Assembly (NCBI RefSeq): GCF_018866325.1
Contig: NZ_CP076457.1
Coordinates: forward strand, 992,001 to 1,056,000
From: Streptomyces sp. YPW6
Lineage (GTDB): Bacteria > Actinomycetota > Actinomycetes > Streptomycetales > Streptomycetaceae
DNA: 64,000 nucleotides
Reading direction: 5' to 3'
Shown: positions 8,475 through 17,873 of the stretch, in pieces
Numbering within the stretch: position 1 is the first letter of the stretch
Layout: every line of letters begins with the position of its first letter
The notes under the pieces: model-generated
The model's input: the letters and a program-made list of their open reading frames with translations, nothing else
Databases searched by the model: none
What the model was told of the DNA's origin: nothing
Position numbers and translations under genes: made by a program

Positions 8475-9755
8475 CTACGTGGGCGGCGTGGTTTCCTCCT
8501 GTATCACCTTCCGCGCCACGGCGAAGGCCGCCCCGGCGGCCGGGACGCCGCAGTAGACGGCGGTCTGGAGGAGGACTTCCCCGATCTCGGCGGGCGTCAG
8601 GCCGTTGCGCAGGGCGGCCCGGGTGTGCGCGGCGAGGCCCTCCAGGTGGCCGGAGGCGACGAGCGCGGTGAGCGTGATGACGCTGCGGGTGCGGCGGTCG
8701 AGGCCGTCACGGCTCCAGACCTCGCCCCAGGCGTACCGGGTGACCAGTTCCTGGAAGTCCTCGGTGAAGGCGTCGGCCGCCTCGTTCACCGCGTCGACGT
8801 GGGCGTCCCCCAGCACCTCGCGGCGCACCTTCGTGCCCTGCTCGTACCGGTCGTCCGGGGCCGGCGTGAGAGGGCCGGGCCCGGCGGCGGTCGGGGGGAT
8901 CTCGGCCACCGGGACGATCGGCGCGGCGGGGGCGGCGACGTGGGGCAGCACGGGGATCGCGGCCGAGGTGTCCTGCTGCCAGCCGGTGGAGAAGTGCGTC
9001 AGCAGCAGGTCGCTGACGGCGGCGGGCTGTTCGACGGGCGCGAGGTGGGAGGCGCCGGGGACGAGCGCGAGGCGGGCGTCCGGTATCCCGGCGACCAGCG
9101 TGCGGGCCTCGGCGGGCCCCGTGACCTGGTCCTCCGCCCCGACCAGCACCAGGGTGGGCACGCCGATCCGGTCCAGGGCGCCGCGGATGTCGAACGCCGC
9201 GAGGGCCTCGCAGGCGGCGATGTAGCAGCCGGGATCGGTGGTGCGGACCATCTGCACGGCCCATTCCACGATGGCGGGCTGCGCGGCGGCGAACCCGGGG
9301 GTGAACCAGCGCTCGGGCGCGGTGCGGGCCATCGGCTCCAGGCCGTTGGTCCGGACGATCACACCGCGCTGGCGGAACTCGTCGGCCGTGCCGAACCGGG
9401 GCGAGGAGGCGACGAGGGCCAGGGAGGCGACCCGGTGCGGGTGGCGCAGGGCCAGGTCCGCGCCGATCGCGCCGCCGATGGAGCAGCCCGCGTACCCGAA
9501 CCGCTGGATGCCGAGACCGTCCAGCGTCGCGAGCAGCCGGTCGCCCAGCTCGGCGACCGAAGCGGCGGCGTGGGCGGGCGCGCCGCCGTGGCCGGGCAGG
9601 TCGTAGCGGAAGACCCGCCAGTGCTGGGACAGCTCGGGTATCTGGCGGTCCCACATGTGCCAGGTCGTACCGAGGCTAGGACCGAGCACCAACCAAGGTG
9701 CGTCCTCCGGCCCATCTACCTGGTACTTCATCGCTTGCGGCTGCGTTTCACTCAT
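8475..9755 (-). CDS. pcaL: Fused 3-oxoadipate enol-lactonase / 4-carboxymuconolactone decarboxylase
   Basis: 426 residues with two domains. The N-terminal alpha/beta hydrolase (about 1-265) has nucleophile elbow GCSIGG, and after a Pro/Ala linker comes a carboxymuconolactone decarboxylase domain (about 300-420, with LVTRYAWGEVWSRDGLD and EVLLQTAVYCGVPAA). This is the actinobacterial PcaL architecture, which performs two successive steps of the beta-ketoadipate pathway for protocatechuate. No other pca gene lies nearby. The gene abuts a mobile-element scar, so a cluster may have been split. ATG 9755 follows a GGGAG ribosome-binding site. Confidence 0.88.
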   Translation of the reverse strand: MSETQPQAMKYQVDGPEDAPWLVLGPSLGTTWHMWDRQIPELSQHWRVFRYDLPGHGGAPAHAAASVAELGDRLLATLDGLGIQRFGYAGCSIGGAIGADLALRHPHRVASLALVASSPRFGTADEFRQRGVIVRTNGLEPMARTAPERWFTPGFAAAQPAIVEWAVQMVRTTDPGCYIAACEALAAFDIRGALDRIGVPTLVLVGAEDQVTGPAEARTLVAGIPDARLALVPGASHLAPVEQPAAVSDLLLTHFSTGWQQDTSAAIPVLPHVAAPAAPIVPVAEIPPTAAGPGPLTPAPDDRYEQGTKVRREVLGDAHVDAVNEAADAFTEDFQELVTRYAWGEVWSRDGLDRRTRSVITLTALVASGHLEGLAAHTRAALRNGLTPAEIGEVLLQTAVYCGVPAAGAAFAVARKVIQEETTPPT

Positions 9756-9775
9756 GCGTCACACGCTCCCACATC

Positions 9776-10345
9776 TCACACAACCTCACGGCCCCTCCTT
9801 CGCCTGGACGAGATCGCCCCACGTCGTCGCGGCGGCCGGAAATCTTCGACGTCCGGCTTTACGTACCACTTCTTGGTGATGCTGACGTTGGTGTGTCCGG
9901 CCCACCGAGCCGCGATGTGATCCGGCCCGCCGTTGTCGGCCAGGACGGTGAAGCAGGATGCCCGAGCATCGGAGAATCGCACGTTGCGCGACGCCGCACG
10001 TGCCATGAGCACACAGGCCAGGGTGCGGAGTTGCTTGGTCGTAAGACCCCCACCGGCTTCGTCTGCGCACACGTGGCCGGAGTTCACGTAGTCAGACCTC
10101 GGCGCCGCCCTTTCGGCTGCCTGCGGCGCCTTGAGAACGCACACCCCGGGCGTCCCCCTGTGCAGGAGAGGGAGAGCCCGCTCCCGGCCATGGACTTGGT
10201 GTCCTTCTCGCTGACTGTCTTGTTCCCCATCGTGGTCCGCGTGTTGGCGATCAGAAGGGATTCTTTCTCCAGGTTGACATCCATCCCAGCCCCTACCGCA
10301 GACCTCCGCCGGATGGAGACCCGTGAGAGAGAAGAGAAGACATAG
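9776..10345 (-). pseudogene. Tyrosine recombinase (integrase) remnant, frameshifted
   Basis: Integrase-like pieces occur in order but in different frames. SLTGLHPAEVCGRGWD (near 10340-10285) is in one frame. NLEKESLLIANTRTTMGN then ...EKDTKS (near 10260-10200) is in another. The C-terminal catalytic part DARASCFTVLADNG, HIAARWAGHTNV and SITKKWYVKPDVEDF (near 9960-9830) is again in the first. The last piece corresponds to the R/H-x-x-R/H/Y end of phage-type integrases, with Tyr in KWYVK. The N-terminal half is missing, so it is inactive. Confidence 0.7.
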
Positions 10346-10434
10346 CGGTGAGGTGTCGATCTCGGGGCCTTGGCCGCTGATGCTGGACACACGAGAACTG
10401 GATCTGCGTGTCTGAGAACGGACATCTCGTGGTC

Positions 10435-10713
10435 ATGAAGAACTACCCGCCGGAGTTCCGGGCGGACGCGGTCGGGCCGTACGAGTCGCAGCCAGGGGCG
10501 ACGATCAGGTCGGTCGCCGCCGATCCGGGTATCACCCCGGAGACCCTGCGAAACCGAGTGAGGGCAGCCGGGGCGAGCCGTCCTCCGGGGACGCCGGACG
10601 CAGGAACCGTCCCCGCCGCCGGCCCCGTCGGAGTCGGGGAACGCACCCTTGCGGAAGAAGGTCCGCGAGCTGGATGAGGAACGTGAGATCCTGCGCAAAG
10701 CGACGACCCAAAG
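10435..10713 (+). pseudogene. IS3-family transposase OrfA remnant, frameshifted and truncated
   Basis: MKNYPPEFRADAVGPYESQ and IRSVAADPGITPETLRNRVR are the N-terminal HTH of an IS3-type OrfA. The Leu-rich end, RKKVRELDEEREILRKA, appears 1 nt out of frame from about 10649. Nothing of OrfB (DDE integrase) follows. The fragment lies next to the integrase remnant, so the block is a decayed mobile-element insertion. Confidence 0.75.
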
Positions 10714-10853
10714 TGACGAAACCAGCCAACACAGCACTACCAGGGGCAACAGCATGGCCGCCGTCGCCACCGACTCCGTGTCCGACCTCGATTTCCGCCT
10801 CCGTGATGAACCCTTTCGTCACGCCCTTCCGGCGCCGCGGCATGCTGGCGCCT

Positions 10854-10886
10854 GAGCGCCCCCGGGTCGGGGACCCGGGGGCGCTC
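10854..10886 (-). terminator. Strong hairpin terminator of LAETG gene
   Basis: A perfect 14-bp stem (10854-10867 with 10873-10886) with a 5-nt loop begins 26 nt past the stop of the wall-anchored protein gene. No T-tract. Confidence 0.75.
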
Positions 10887-10912
10887 GGATGACTGGCAGG
10901 AACGGCGTGTGG

Positions 10913-11935
10913 TTAGGCGGTTGTGGTGGGGCGGCGGCGCTTGAGGGCGAAGACGACGCCGGTGCCGACGAGGATCGCGAGGCCGCCTGCGGTGGCGATG
11001 ACCGGGAGCTGGGAGTCGGCGCCGGTTTCGGCGAGGACGCCTTCGGGGTTGATCTCGGTGTTGCCGGCGGGCTTTACCGGTATCGGCTTCTTGCCGCCTT
11101 CCTGGGGTTCGGCCTCGTTGGACTCTCCGGGCTCGGTGCCGACGGCGAGTATCTCGAATTCGTAGAACGACTGGTCGCCGGCGAAGACGCAGTTGCCCTG
11201 GTCGTCGGCGTAGATGCCGATAGTGATGGCGAAGCCGAGGCCTGCGGGTGCCTTCTTGTCGACGCTCAGGCGCATGTCGATGGAGAGGGTCTCCTTGGCG
11301 CGGACGTCGGTGTAGCCGAGGTAGCCGGCTTCGTCGTCGTCGGCGTCGAGGGAGATGTCCTGCCACTGGCCGGTGTCGGGGTTCTTGAACTGCAGCGTGA
11401 GGTGGCCGGTGGTCTCCTCCCAGGTGTCGGCGTCGAACTGGGCGGCGAACACACCGAGGTCGACACGCTGGTAGGCCTTGTCGCCCTTGTTGACGACGTT
11501 CAGTTCGAAGGCCTGGAACCCGCTGCCTGCCACGACCTTGGAGGGCAGCCCGGACAGGGAGGTGCTCAGGCTCTCGTCGAGCAGGGGCTCCTGTTCGCCG
11601 TCGCAGATGTCCTCGAGGGAGGTCGGCGTCGCGGACGGGGTCGGATCCGTGGTGGTCTTGGCGGGAGCGGGCTGCGTGGAGGCGGCCTGGGAGGGGGTGG
11701 CCGAGACGGTCGGCGCTGCGGCGCCGGGCCCGGTCGTCTCCACCGCGGCGGAGGACGTCTCGGTGCCCTCGGGAGCGGGCGCCGAGGTCTCCTGGACCGG
11801 GGCGGTCGTCTCTGCGGAGACGGAAACCGGTTCGGCCGTCTCGGAGTCGGCGATGGCCGCGGTCGCGGACAGGAGCGTGACGGGGGCGAGGGCGGCGGTC
11901 GCGGCAGCGACGGCCATGGCTCGACGGAGCTTCAT
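10913..11935 (-). CDS. LAETG-anchored cell-wall surface protein
   Basis: 340 residues. An Ala-rich signal peptide comes first, with probable cleavage after AIADS. A long Thr/Pro/Ser/Ala-rich spacer follows (about 30-110, glycosylation-prone), then a globular domain of about 150 residues with no recognised enzyme motif. The C-terminus has the sorting signal LAETG, a hydrophobic helix and KRRRP, as in class-E sortase (SrtE) substrates of Streptomyces. ATG 11935 is chosen because the signal peptide then begins MKLRRAM. Probably displayed on the wall of aerial or vegetative hyphae; ligand unknown. Confidence 0.88.
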   Translation of the reverse strand: MKLRRAMAVAAATAALAPVTLLSATAAIADSETAEPVSVSAETTAPVQETSAPAPEGTETSSAAVETTGPGAAAPTVSATPSQAASTQPAPAKTTTDPTPSATPTSLEDICDGEQEPLLDESLSTSLSGLPSKVVAGSGFQAFELNVVNKGDKAYQRVDLGVFAAQFDADTWEETTGHLTLQFKNPDTGQWQDISLDADDDEAGYLGYTDVRAKETLSIDMRLSVDKKAPAGLGFAITIGIYADDQGNCVFAGDQSFYEFEILAVGTEPGESNEAEPQEGGKKPIPVKPAGNTEINPEGVLAETGADSQLPVIATAGGLAILVGTGVVFALKRRRPTTTA

Positions 11936-11940
11936 GAAGA

Positions 11941-11975
11941 CCCTAAAGGGATTCAGGTGCCGACAAGGTCGGCAC
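11941..11975 (-). promoter_or_regulatory. Leader inverted repeats before LAETG gene
   Basis: GTGCCGACAAGGTCGGCAC (11957-11975) is a perfect 8-bp inverted repeat with a 3-nt loop. It is followed toward the gene by the perfect palindrome CCCTAAAGGG (11941-11950). Both lie within 40 bp upstream of the start codon, so they may be an operator or a 5'-UTR hairpin. Confidence 0.45.
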
Positions 11976-12484
11976 ATTCAAGGGGAGACCACACCGGCGG
12001 CAAGCACACCGACGTGATCAGGGAGAACGACCTGTGAAGAGCGCGGGAGGTTGTATACCGGCAGGCAACCGCCGACGTGACATGCGCCACTCCATCGCAC
12101 GACCCATCGCCGGACACCATGAGCACGGACGACCAGCGCGCCCCCACGCATGATCACCGGTACGCAGACAGCCACTGCGGACTCCCTCGCCCCCTGCGTG
12201 GTGAACCACATCAATCAGCTGCCCGACCGCATTGAACCGGCAACCGAACCGAGATCCCCGATTCCACGCCCGTGCGTAGCCCCCACAGGGGCAGCAGGGG
12301 TGTCCTGGCCGTCACGCGTGAGCGGGGGTGGTGTGGGTCAGGCGGGTGCGGCGGATGCCGTCGGCTGATTGCGACCCCAGCGCGCGTCAGGCGGCACGGC
12401 CGTGCTCGGAACAGCCGCGGGCGGGGATCAGGCCCCAGACGGTCTGCTGCCTGGGCGGGGTGCGGACGGGAACGCCGCGGTGGG
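11976..12484. other. Non-coding gap upstream of LAETG gene
   Basis: About 510 bp with no supported gene. It should contain the LAETG promoter; a TATACA hexamer near 12055 (minus strand) is a weak -10 candidate. No repeat or RNA gene was recognised. Confidence 0.4.
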
Positions 12485-13474
12485 TCATACGACGGTGAGC
12501 ACGTCGGCGACCGCTCTGCGCGGGGTGGCCGCCGCCGCGGGACCGTAACCGAGGCGGAAGACCATGTGGACGAAGCCCATCCTGGATGCGGGGTCGCGGG
12601 CCATCGACCTCAGCTCCGGCCATTCCAGGGGCTGGGACATCAGGGAGGTCGCGAGACCGTCCCGTGTCGCCACCAGCAGGACCCGCTCCATGGCCTGCCC
12701 CGCTCGCAGCCAGTCGGCGGGGCGGTCCGATTCCGTACCGAGGACCGCCAGCTGGGGGTGCTCCTCGAACGTGGCCGTGGGACGGCGCCGGGAGTCCTGG
12801 GGCAGCCCGAAGTCGCGGACGGGCACCTTCACGTCGTGCTGACGCGGCCCGAAGGCGTAGGACGGTACGCCCTCGGCCGCCGATCCCTCGCCCGCCCGCC
12901 CCATGCGCGTCCAGGCGATGATCTCCGCCTGCATGAGGTCACTGGCGGACTCGTGGAGCTCGGCGTCGTGGACGAGGTCGACCAGGGCTTCGGCGTGCCA
13001 GCCGCTCGGAACGGCGAGCCGGGCCCCCTCCAGGAGCGCGGCGGCGCACAGCTCGTCGAAGATCTCCGGCGGGATCCGTTCGTCGGAGAACGGGAAGCGG
13101 CTGGTGCGCCGGGCCTTCACCGCGGGACTCAGCTCCGCCAGCGCCCGGTCCGGGGACTCGGCAACGGACTCGCGCAACGTGACATCGGCCAGCCGCCAGG
13201 GGTCGTTCCGGTCCGGGAGTATCTCGGTGACCGCCTCCCAGCCCGCCTCCGCGGCGGCCACCCGGAGGTTGAACAGCGCGGCCGCGCATCCGAGATGCAT
13301 GCCCCGGTAGTCGGGGTCCCCGACCGGCAGGGCGCGGTCCGGATCTCCGTACAGCGAGAGGACGCCGGTCTCCGTGTGATGGACGAACCTCCACGGCTGG
13401 GCGTTGTGCATGGACGGCGCGGCGACGGCCGCCTCGACCAGCGCGGGAACCGCTTCGGCGACTCGGTCTCTCAT
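12485..13474 (-). CDS. Acg-family nitroreductase-like FMN protein
   Basis: 329 residues. It has the N-terminal APSMHNAQPWRF signature of the Acg/nitroreductase family and a second FMN-region motif (ARRTSRFPFSDERIP). Mycobacterial Acg proteins carry flavin but lack classical nitroreductase activity because a lid covers the site; flavin sequestration has been proposed for them. The same may hold here. No DosR-type context was recognised. It follows the MIB operon on the same strand, separated by a strong terminator. Confidence 0.82.
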   Translation of the reverse strand: MRDRVAEAVPALVEAAVAAPSMHNAQPWRFVHHTETGVLSLYGDPDRALPVGDPDYRGMHLGCAAALFNLRVAAAEAGWEAVTEILPDRNDPWRLADVTLRESVAESPDRALAELSPAVKARRTSRFPFSDERIPPEIFDELCAAALLEGARLAVPSGWHAEALVDLVHDAELHESASDLMQAEIIAWTRMGRAGEGSAAEGVPSYAFGPRQHDVKVPVRDFGLPQDSRRRPTATFEEHPQLAVLGTESDRPADWLRAGQAMERVLLVATRDGLATSLMSQPLEWPELRSMARDPASRMGFVHMVFRLGYGPAAAATPRRAVADVLTVV

Positions 13475-13607
13475 GGCTGACCCCTCTTGCTCACAACGCC
13501 GTCGCCCCGTCCCCGGCGAACCCGGCCCGTCCGGCCGTGCCGATGTCCGGACCGCCTGCTTCCAACCTAACTCCGCCGCCGCGTCGCTTCATGCCCAACG
13601 CGAGAAC

Positions 13608-13638
13608 GGCCGGCACCGGGGATCTCCCGGTGCCGGCC
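13608..13638 (-). terminator. Hairpin terminator of the MIB operon
   Basis: A perfect 13-bp stem (13608-13620 with 13626-13638) with loop GATCT begins 20 nt after the methyltransferase stop. Confidence 0.75.
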
Positions 13639-13657
13639 GCCCCTGGGCCGGGTGTCG

Positions 13658-14542
13658 TCAGACGCGGTCGGCCGCGATGAGGACGTACTGGAAGGACCCG
13701 TCGCGATAGGAGTTGATGAACGCGTCCTCGATCCCCGTGACCAGCGAGGACGTGGCCCGCAGCTCCCAGTAGGGCAGGGTGTCGGGGGTGAGGTCGACGA
13801 CGGCCTGCGGCACGAGACGGTTGTCGGCCATGGCGCGCAGGTACTCCCGGCGCGAATGGATATTGCATTCGAAATGCGCATTGATCTGCGAGACCCACTT
13901 CGACGGCTGACCGTAGCGCGGGTTCCAGCAGCCGGTGATGGTCACGTAGCGGCCGCCGACCTCCAGGACACGGGAGTGCTCGGCGAAGAGGTCGTCCAGG
14001 TCCACGTACATGCTCGACTCGTTGTTCCACGAGGCCGCGGCGGAACCGGTCGCGAAGGGCATGGAGAGCATGTTGCAGACCGTGGCGCGGACGTGGTCGT
14101 CGATGCCCAGCTCCGCGGCACGCCCGTTGGCGAAGTCGGCCTGCTTGGCCGACAGGGTCACGCCTTCGACCGAGCACCCGAAACGCTGGTGCGCCATCAC
14201 CATGGAGCCGCCGCGGCCGCAGCCCGCGTCCACCAGGGTGTCGCCACGGCCGATGCCGCCGAGGTGTTCGAGGAGAACGTCCGCCTGCGCGGACTCCAGT
14301 CGGTGGAGCTCGGCGATCAGCCGGTCCTCGTACCCCCTGTCCGCCGCGTCGCCGAGCGCGGCGGTGTCGACCTGGCCGACCCCGTAGTGGTGGTGGTAGA
14401 GGCCGTCGACGTCGCCGAGGCGCAGGTTCACGGGCCGGGCCTCACCGTCCCAGTAGCGGGCGATGTCCCCCTGGTAAGGGGTCGCCGGGCCGGGGATGTG
14501 CAGGGCGGCGGGTGCGGCGGCGGTCAGTTCGGCGCTGGTCAC
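13658..14542 (-). CDS. gppmt: Geranyl diphosphate 2-C-methyltransferase
   Basis: 294 residues, a SAM-dependent methyltransferase that makes 2-methyl-GPP, the precursor of 2-methylisoborneol. Motif I reads VDAGCGRGGSM. The preceding YWDGEARPVNLRLGDVDG and HHHYGVG segments and the ASWNNESSMYVDL loop are typical of GPPMT and related C-methyltransferases. The GTG start at 14542 has a GAAGGAAA ribosome-binding site and lies 17 bp downstream of the MIB synthase stop. Third and last gene of the encapsulin-MIB operon. Confidence 0.93.
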   Translation of the reverse strand: MTSAELTAAAPAALHIPGPATPYQGDIARYWDGEARPVNLRLGDVDGLYHHHYGVGQVDTAALGDAADRGYEDRLIAELHRLESAQADVLLEHLGGIGRGDTLVDAGCGRGGSMVMAHQRFGCSVEGVTLSAKQADFANGRAAELGIDDHVRATVCNMLSMPFATGSAAASWNNESSMYVDLDDLFAEHSRVLEVGGRYVTITGCWNPRYGQPSKWVSQINAHFECNIHSRREYLRAMADNRLVPQAVVDLTPDTLPYWELRATSSLVTGIEDAFINSYRDGSFQYVLIAADRV

Positions 14543-14559
14543 AGATGGTTTCCTTCTCT

Positions 14560-15870
14560 TTACCAGAAATCGGGCAGGCTGTAGCGATAGGTGTTCGACT
14601 GGTGCCAGTGGTGGTTGCCGTCGACCCAGGCGGCGACGCCTCGCAGGAAGCGGTGCGCGCTCGGGAGGGGGCAGGCGGCGGCCAGTGCGGCGGCCTCGGT
14701 CTCGAAGTCGCGCATCAGCTCGTTGTGGATCTCGACCGACTTGAGGTAGGCGTCCTTGTCCGACAGTCCCTCGCGTTCGGCGATCACGACGGGCAGGTTC
14801 AGGTGCCGGCCCGGAGCGTCGAGTTCCTTGGTGTACGAGTAGAGGTCGTTGACGATCGTCGTCGCGTTGGAGGCCAGCGCGATGACTTTCTGCATGTCGG
14901 CGCGGGCGTGCAGGTCCGCCGGGAGTTCGTAGCCGCCGACGGTGTCGGTGATGGTGGGGCAGGGCCGGAAGTTGTTGAACTGGCGCATCGCCAGGTACTC
15001 CCAGACCTCCGGCACCCGGTCCTGCTGGGCCCAGGCCGCTTCGGCGAGATACCCCAGGTGCAGCCGCGCCATGTCGTGGCGGAGCCGGTCCGCCTGGGAG
15101 GGTGCCGCCGCGCGGACGAAGTAGTCCATGGCCGAGCGGTAGGCGCGCCGGGGGGCGTCCGCGTGGAGCGAGGCAGCCCAGTCCGGCTGGTACTCGCGCG
15201 CGGTGTACAGGGGGTCCAGTGCGGTGTGCGCGAGCAGCAGCCGCTCGCCGAGGCCGATGGGCGACCCGCCGTGGTCCTCGCAGTAGCAGTCGTCCACGGC
15301 GTTCTCGGCGACCATCAGGCGGGTGGCGAGCATCAGGTGGTCGACGGTGGGCGCGTCCGGGTGGCAGCCGACCATGTACCGGCCCACGGAGAAGCCGTCG
15401 AACTGTTCCTCCCACTCCTCGGGGTACAGGGAGACCTCGTCCAGGGCCCAGGCTTTGATGCGACGGCTGACCTCGTCGACCCGCACCGGGTCGGGCTCGG
15501 GGATCGGGTGGTGGTACAGCCCCGGAACCGGCCGGCCGCGCTCCGCCGCCGACTCCGCGCAAGGCTCCTCGCGCGGAGTCAGCCGCAGGCCTGCCGTGCC
15601 CAGGCCGTGGGGCCCGCTCAGCAGCCGTTCCAGGCCGCCTGCCGGACCCGTCCACGCGGCCTCCGTCCCGCCGGCCGGCGGTGCGACGGCCGGCGGAGGG
15701 CCCACGAGGCCGGCGGAAGGGATCGGCGGCGTGGCTGCGTCGGACGATGCGCCGGCGGCGGCACCGAGGCCGGGGGCGCGAGCCGCGACCGCCTCGCCTG
15801 CGGTCGCCCCGAAGCGGGAGACGGCCTCCGGCAGGCTCGACCGCGCAAGCGGCAGCTCGGGCACGGGCAT
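14560..15870 (-). CDS. 2-methylisoborneol synthase (class I terpene cyclase)
   Basis: 436 residues. The metal motifs are DDCYCED (193-199) and the NSE triad N341, S345 and E349 in NDLYSYTKE. The first ~115 residues are disordered and rich in Ala, Pro and Gly, as in other MIB synthases. For Streptomyces family 2B encapsulins this tail has been reported to load the enzyme into the shell. It cyclises 2-methyl-GPP to the earthy odorant 2-MIB. ATG 15870 is preceded by AAGGAG; an upstream in-frame ATG lacks one. Confidence 0.94.
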   Translation of the reverse strand: MPVPELPLARSSLPEAVSRFGATAGEAVAARAPGLGAAAGASSDAATPPIPSAGLVGPPPAVAPPAGGTEAAWTGPAGGLERLLSGPHGLGTAGLRLTPREEPCAESAAERGRPVPGLYHHPIPEPDPVRVDEVSRRIKAWALDEVSLYPEEWEEQFDGFSVGRYMVGCHPDAPTVDHLMLATRLMVAENAVDDCYCEDHGGSPIGLGERLLLAHTALDPLYTAREYQPDWAASLHADAPRRAYRSAMDYFVRAAAPSQADRLRHDMARLHLGYLAEAAWAQQDRVPEVWEYLAMRQFNNFRPCPTITDTVGGYELPADLHARADMQKVIALASNATTIVNDLYSYTKELDAPGRHLNLPVVIAEREGLSDKDAYLKSVEIHNELMRDFETEAAALAAACPLPSAHRFLRGVAAWVDGNHHWHQSNTYRYSLPDFW

Positions 15871-15950
15871 GCGTGGCTCCTTGATGAGGTGGGCTGGTCT
15901 TCGACGACGTCCGCGCACGCGGTCCCCTTGTGGGCGCCGCGCCGCGCGCG

Positions 15951-17363
15951 CTACCTGGGCCAGTGGGCGATCTGTACGTTCTCCAGCACGCCGACCGCGT
16001 CGGGCACCAGGATGGCGGCGGAGTAGTAGGTGCTGACGAGGTAGGAGATGATCGCCTTGTCGTCGATGCCCATGAAGCGCACCGAGAGGCCCGGCTCGTA
16101 CTCGTCCGGCAGCCCGGTCTGCCGGAGACCGATGACGCCCTGGTTCTCCTCGCCGGTACGCATGGCGAGGATCGAGCTGGTCTTCTCCGGGGTGATGGGG
16201 ATCTTGCCGCAGGGCAGGATCGGGACGCCTCGCCAGGCGGGCACCTGCTGGCCACCGAGGTCGGTGTGGTCCGGGTAGAGGCCGCGCGCGTTGAACTCGC
16301 GCCCCATCGCCGCGATCGTCCGGGGGTGCGCGAGGAAGAACTTGGTGCCCCGGCGGCGGCAGAGCAGCTCGTCCAGGTCGTCCGGGGTCGGCGGGCCGGA
16401 GTGCGGCTGGATGCGCTGCTTGAAGTCGGCGTTGTGGAGCAGGCCGAAGTCCCGGTTGTTGATCAGCTCGTGCTCCTGGCGTTCGCGCAGCGCCTCGATG
16501 GTGAGCCTGAGCTGTTCCTCGGTCTGGTTCATCGGACCGTTGTAGAGGTCGGCGACCCTGGTGTGGACCCGCAGAATGGTCTGGGCCACGGAGAGTTCGT
16601 ACTCGCGCGGGCGCAGCTCGTAGTCGGCGAACGCGCCGGGCAGCTCGTGCTCGCCCACATGCCCGGCCGACATCGCGATCTCCGCCTCACCGCGGTGGTT
16701 CTGCCGCTGCCGGGAGCGTGCGGTGAACTCGGCGAGGTGGGCACGGAGCTCGGCCGAGTTCGACACGATGGCCGCGAAGTCCGCGCGGGAGAGCGTGAGG
16801 AGCGTGCCCGCGGTCTCGGCGGTGGCGGTCTGCGTCCACCGGGCGTCGTCGTCCAGCAGGACGTGCTCTCCGAAGTGGTCCCCGTCCGCCAGGACGTCCA
16901 GGGTGACCTCGTCGCCGTAGCTGCCGACGGAGGTCTGCCCGATCCGGCCGTGCGCGACGAGGTGGAGCTGGTCCGCGGCCGCGCCTCGCTCGACCAGCGT
17001 CTCCCCCGCCCGGAAGTCACGCTGGACGCACCGGTCGGCGATGGCGGTCAGGACCTCGATGTCGTCGAAGTCCCGCAGCGGGGCGAGCTCGCCCAGCTCC
17101 TGGGGGATGACCCGGATCGTGGCCCCGTCCTGGACGAACTCCACCCGCCCGTCACCCACCGTGAAGGACAGCCGCCGGTTGACCCGGTAGGCGCCGCCCT
17201 TGGTCTCGACCCACGGGAGCATCCGCAGCAGCCAGCGGGAGGTGATCTCCTGCATCTGCGGGGCGGACTTCGTCGTGCTGGCGAGGTTGCGGGCCGCGGC
17301 CGTCCCCAGGCTGGACTGCCGGGGCACTTCCAGCCGGGTTTCCGGGCTCGATTCAACAGTCAT
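15951..17363 (-). CDS. eshA: Family 2B encapsulin shell protein with cyclic-nucleotide-binding domain (EshA-like)
   Basis: 470 residues. The HK97-type shell fold is split by a Crp-like cNMP-binding domain at about residues 100-212. The phosphate-binding cassette keeps FGE (164-166) and the Arg at 175. The C-terminal shell part contains [21 protein letters not shown] and [17 protein letters not shown]. EshA was first linked to ppGpp levels, aerial growth and antibiotic production in S. griseus and S. coelicolor, and was later recognised as an encapsulin. Its position 80 bp upstream of MIB synthase fits a cargo-shell operon. ATG 17363 has AAGGAGAG upstream. Confidence 0.94.
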   Translation of the reverse strand: MTVESSPETRLEVPRQSSLGTAAARNLASTTKSAPQMQEITSRWLLRMLPWVETKGGAYRVNRRLSFTVGDGRVEFVQDGATIRVIPQELGELAPLRDFDDIEVLTAIADRCVQRDFRAGETLVERGAAADQLHLVAHGRIGQTSVGSYGDEVTLDVLADGDHFGEHVLLDDDARWTQTATAETAGTLLTLSRADFAAIVSNSAELRAHLAEFTARSRQRQNHRGEAEIAMSAGHVGEHELPGAFADYELRPREYELSVAQTILRVHTRVADLYNGPMNQTEEQLRLTIEALRERQEHELINNRDFGLLHNADFKQRIQPHSGPPTPDDLDELLCRRRGTKFFLAHPRTIAAMGREFNARGLYPDHTDLGGQQVPAWRGVPILPCGKIPITPEKTSSILAMRTGEENQGVIGLRQTGLPDEYEPGLSVRFMGIDDKAIISYLVSTYYSAAILVPDAVGVLENVQIAHWPR

Positions 17364-17873
17364 CGGGCAGGCTCTCCTTGGTCGGGCGGGACGCGCGCAC
17401 GCGGACGCGAACGGTCGTACGGGAGGAAAGGCGGAGGAAAGGTTCGAAAGGAGAGGAACCCCCTCCAGATCCAGGGGAACACTAAGGGCCCCCTCGCCCT
17501 ACGGACCAAGGAAATCTGCCGACATTAACTCGATACGATGATCGCGCCCGCGGGACGTTTGGCCGCGTCAGACGTGTTTCGGCCGTGCTTGCGAGGGGCC
17601 GTCCGGCGGGCTTCCGGGGCCGGTGGAGCCCAGCACGGCCGCTGCGCGACGAAATTCGGCCTGCCCGGCCGGGCGGGCGGTGGCAGTGGCGCGCGGGACA
17701 CGGTAGGGCGGCCGCGGAGAGGGGCCACGCACACGCGCGTCGGCCCCGGCGGTGGGGTCACCGCCGGGGCCGACGAACTCGGGGATCGTGGGCCGGCGCA
17801 CTCCGCTCACCGGCCCACGGCCACGAGGGGCGCCTCACGGACTCACGGCGAGGGGCCCCTCACGGACTCGCGG
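17364..17873. other. Promoter region of eshA operon and terminator of upstream gene
   Basis: 510 bp with no supported gene. 17364-17560 should hold the eshA promoter, but no -10/-35 was confidently chosen. The region also contains two near-identical ~28-bp direct repeats at about 17828-17880 that run into the end of the next gene. Confidence 0.4.
17739..17774 (-). terminator. Strong hairpin terminator
   Basis: A perfect 15-bp stem (17739-17753 with 17760-17774), loop 6 nt, lies 99 nt past the stop of the membrane protein gene at 17874. A second 9-bp hairpin (GTGGGCCGG with CCGGCCCAC) follows at 17789-17819. Confidence 0.65.

Noticed and set aside
10754..10855. 33-codon ORF with good ribosome-binding site and a leader-like DLDFRL motif, reminiscent of FxLD lanthipeptide precursors
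   Set aside because: No Cys or Ser/Thr-rich core follows, no LanB/LanC genes lie nearby, and it sits in a mobile-element scar. Chance ORF more likely.
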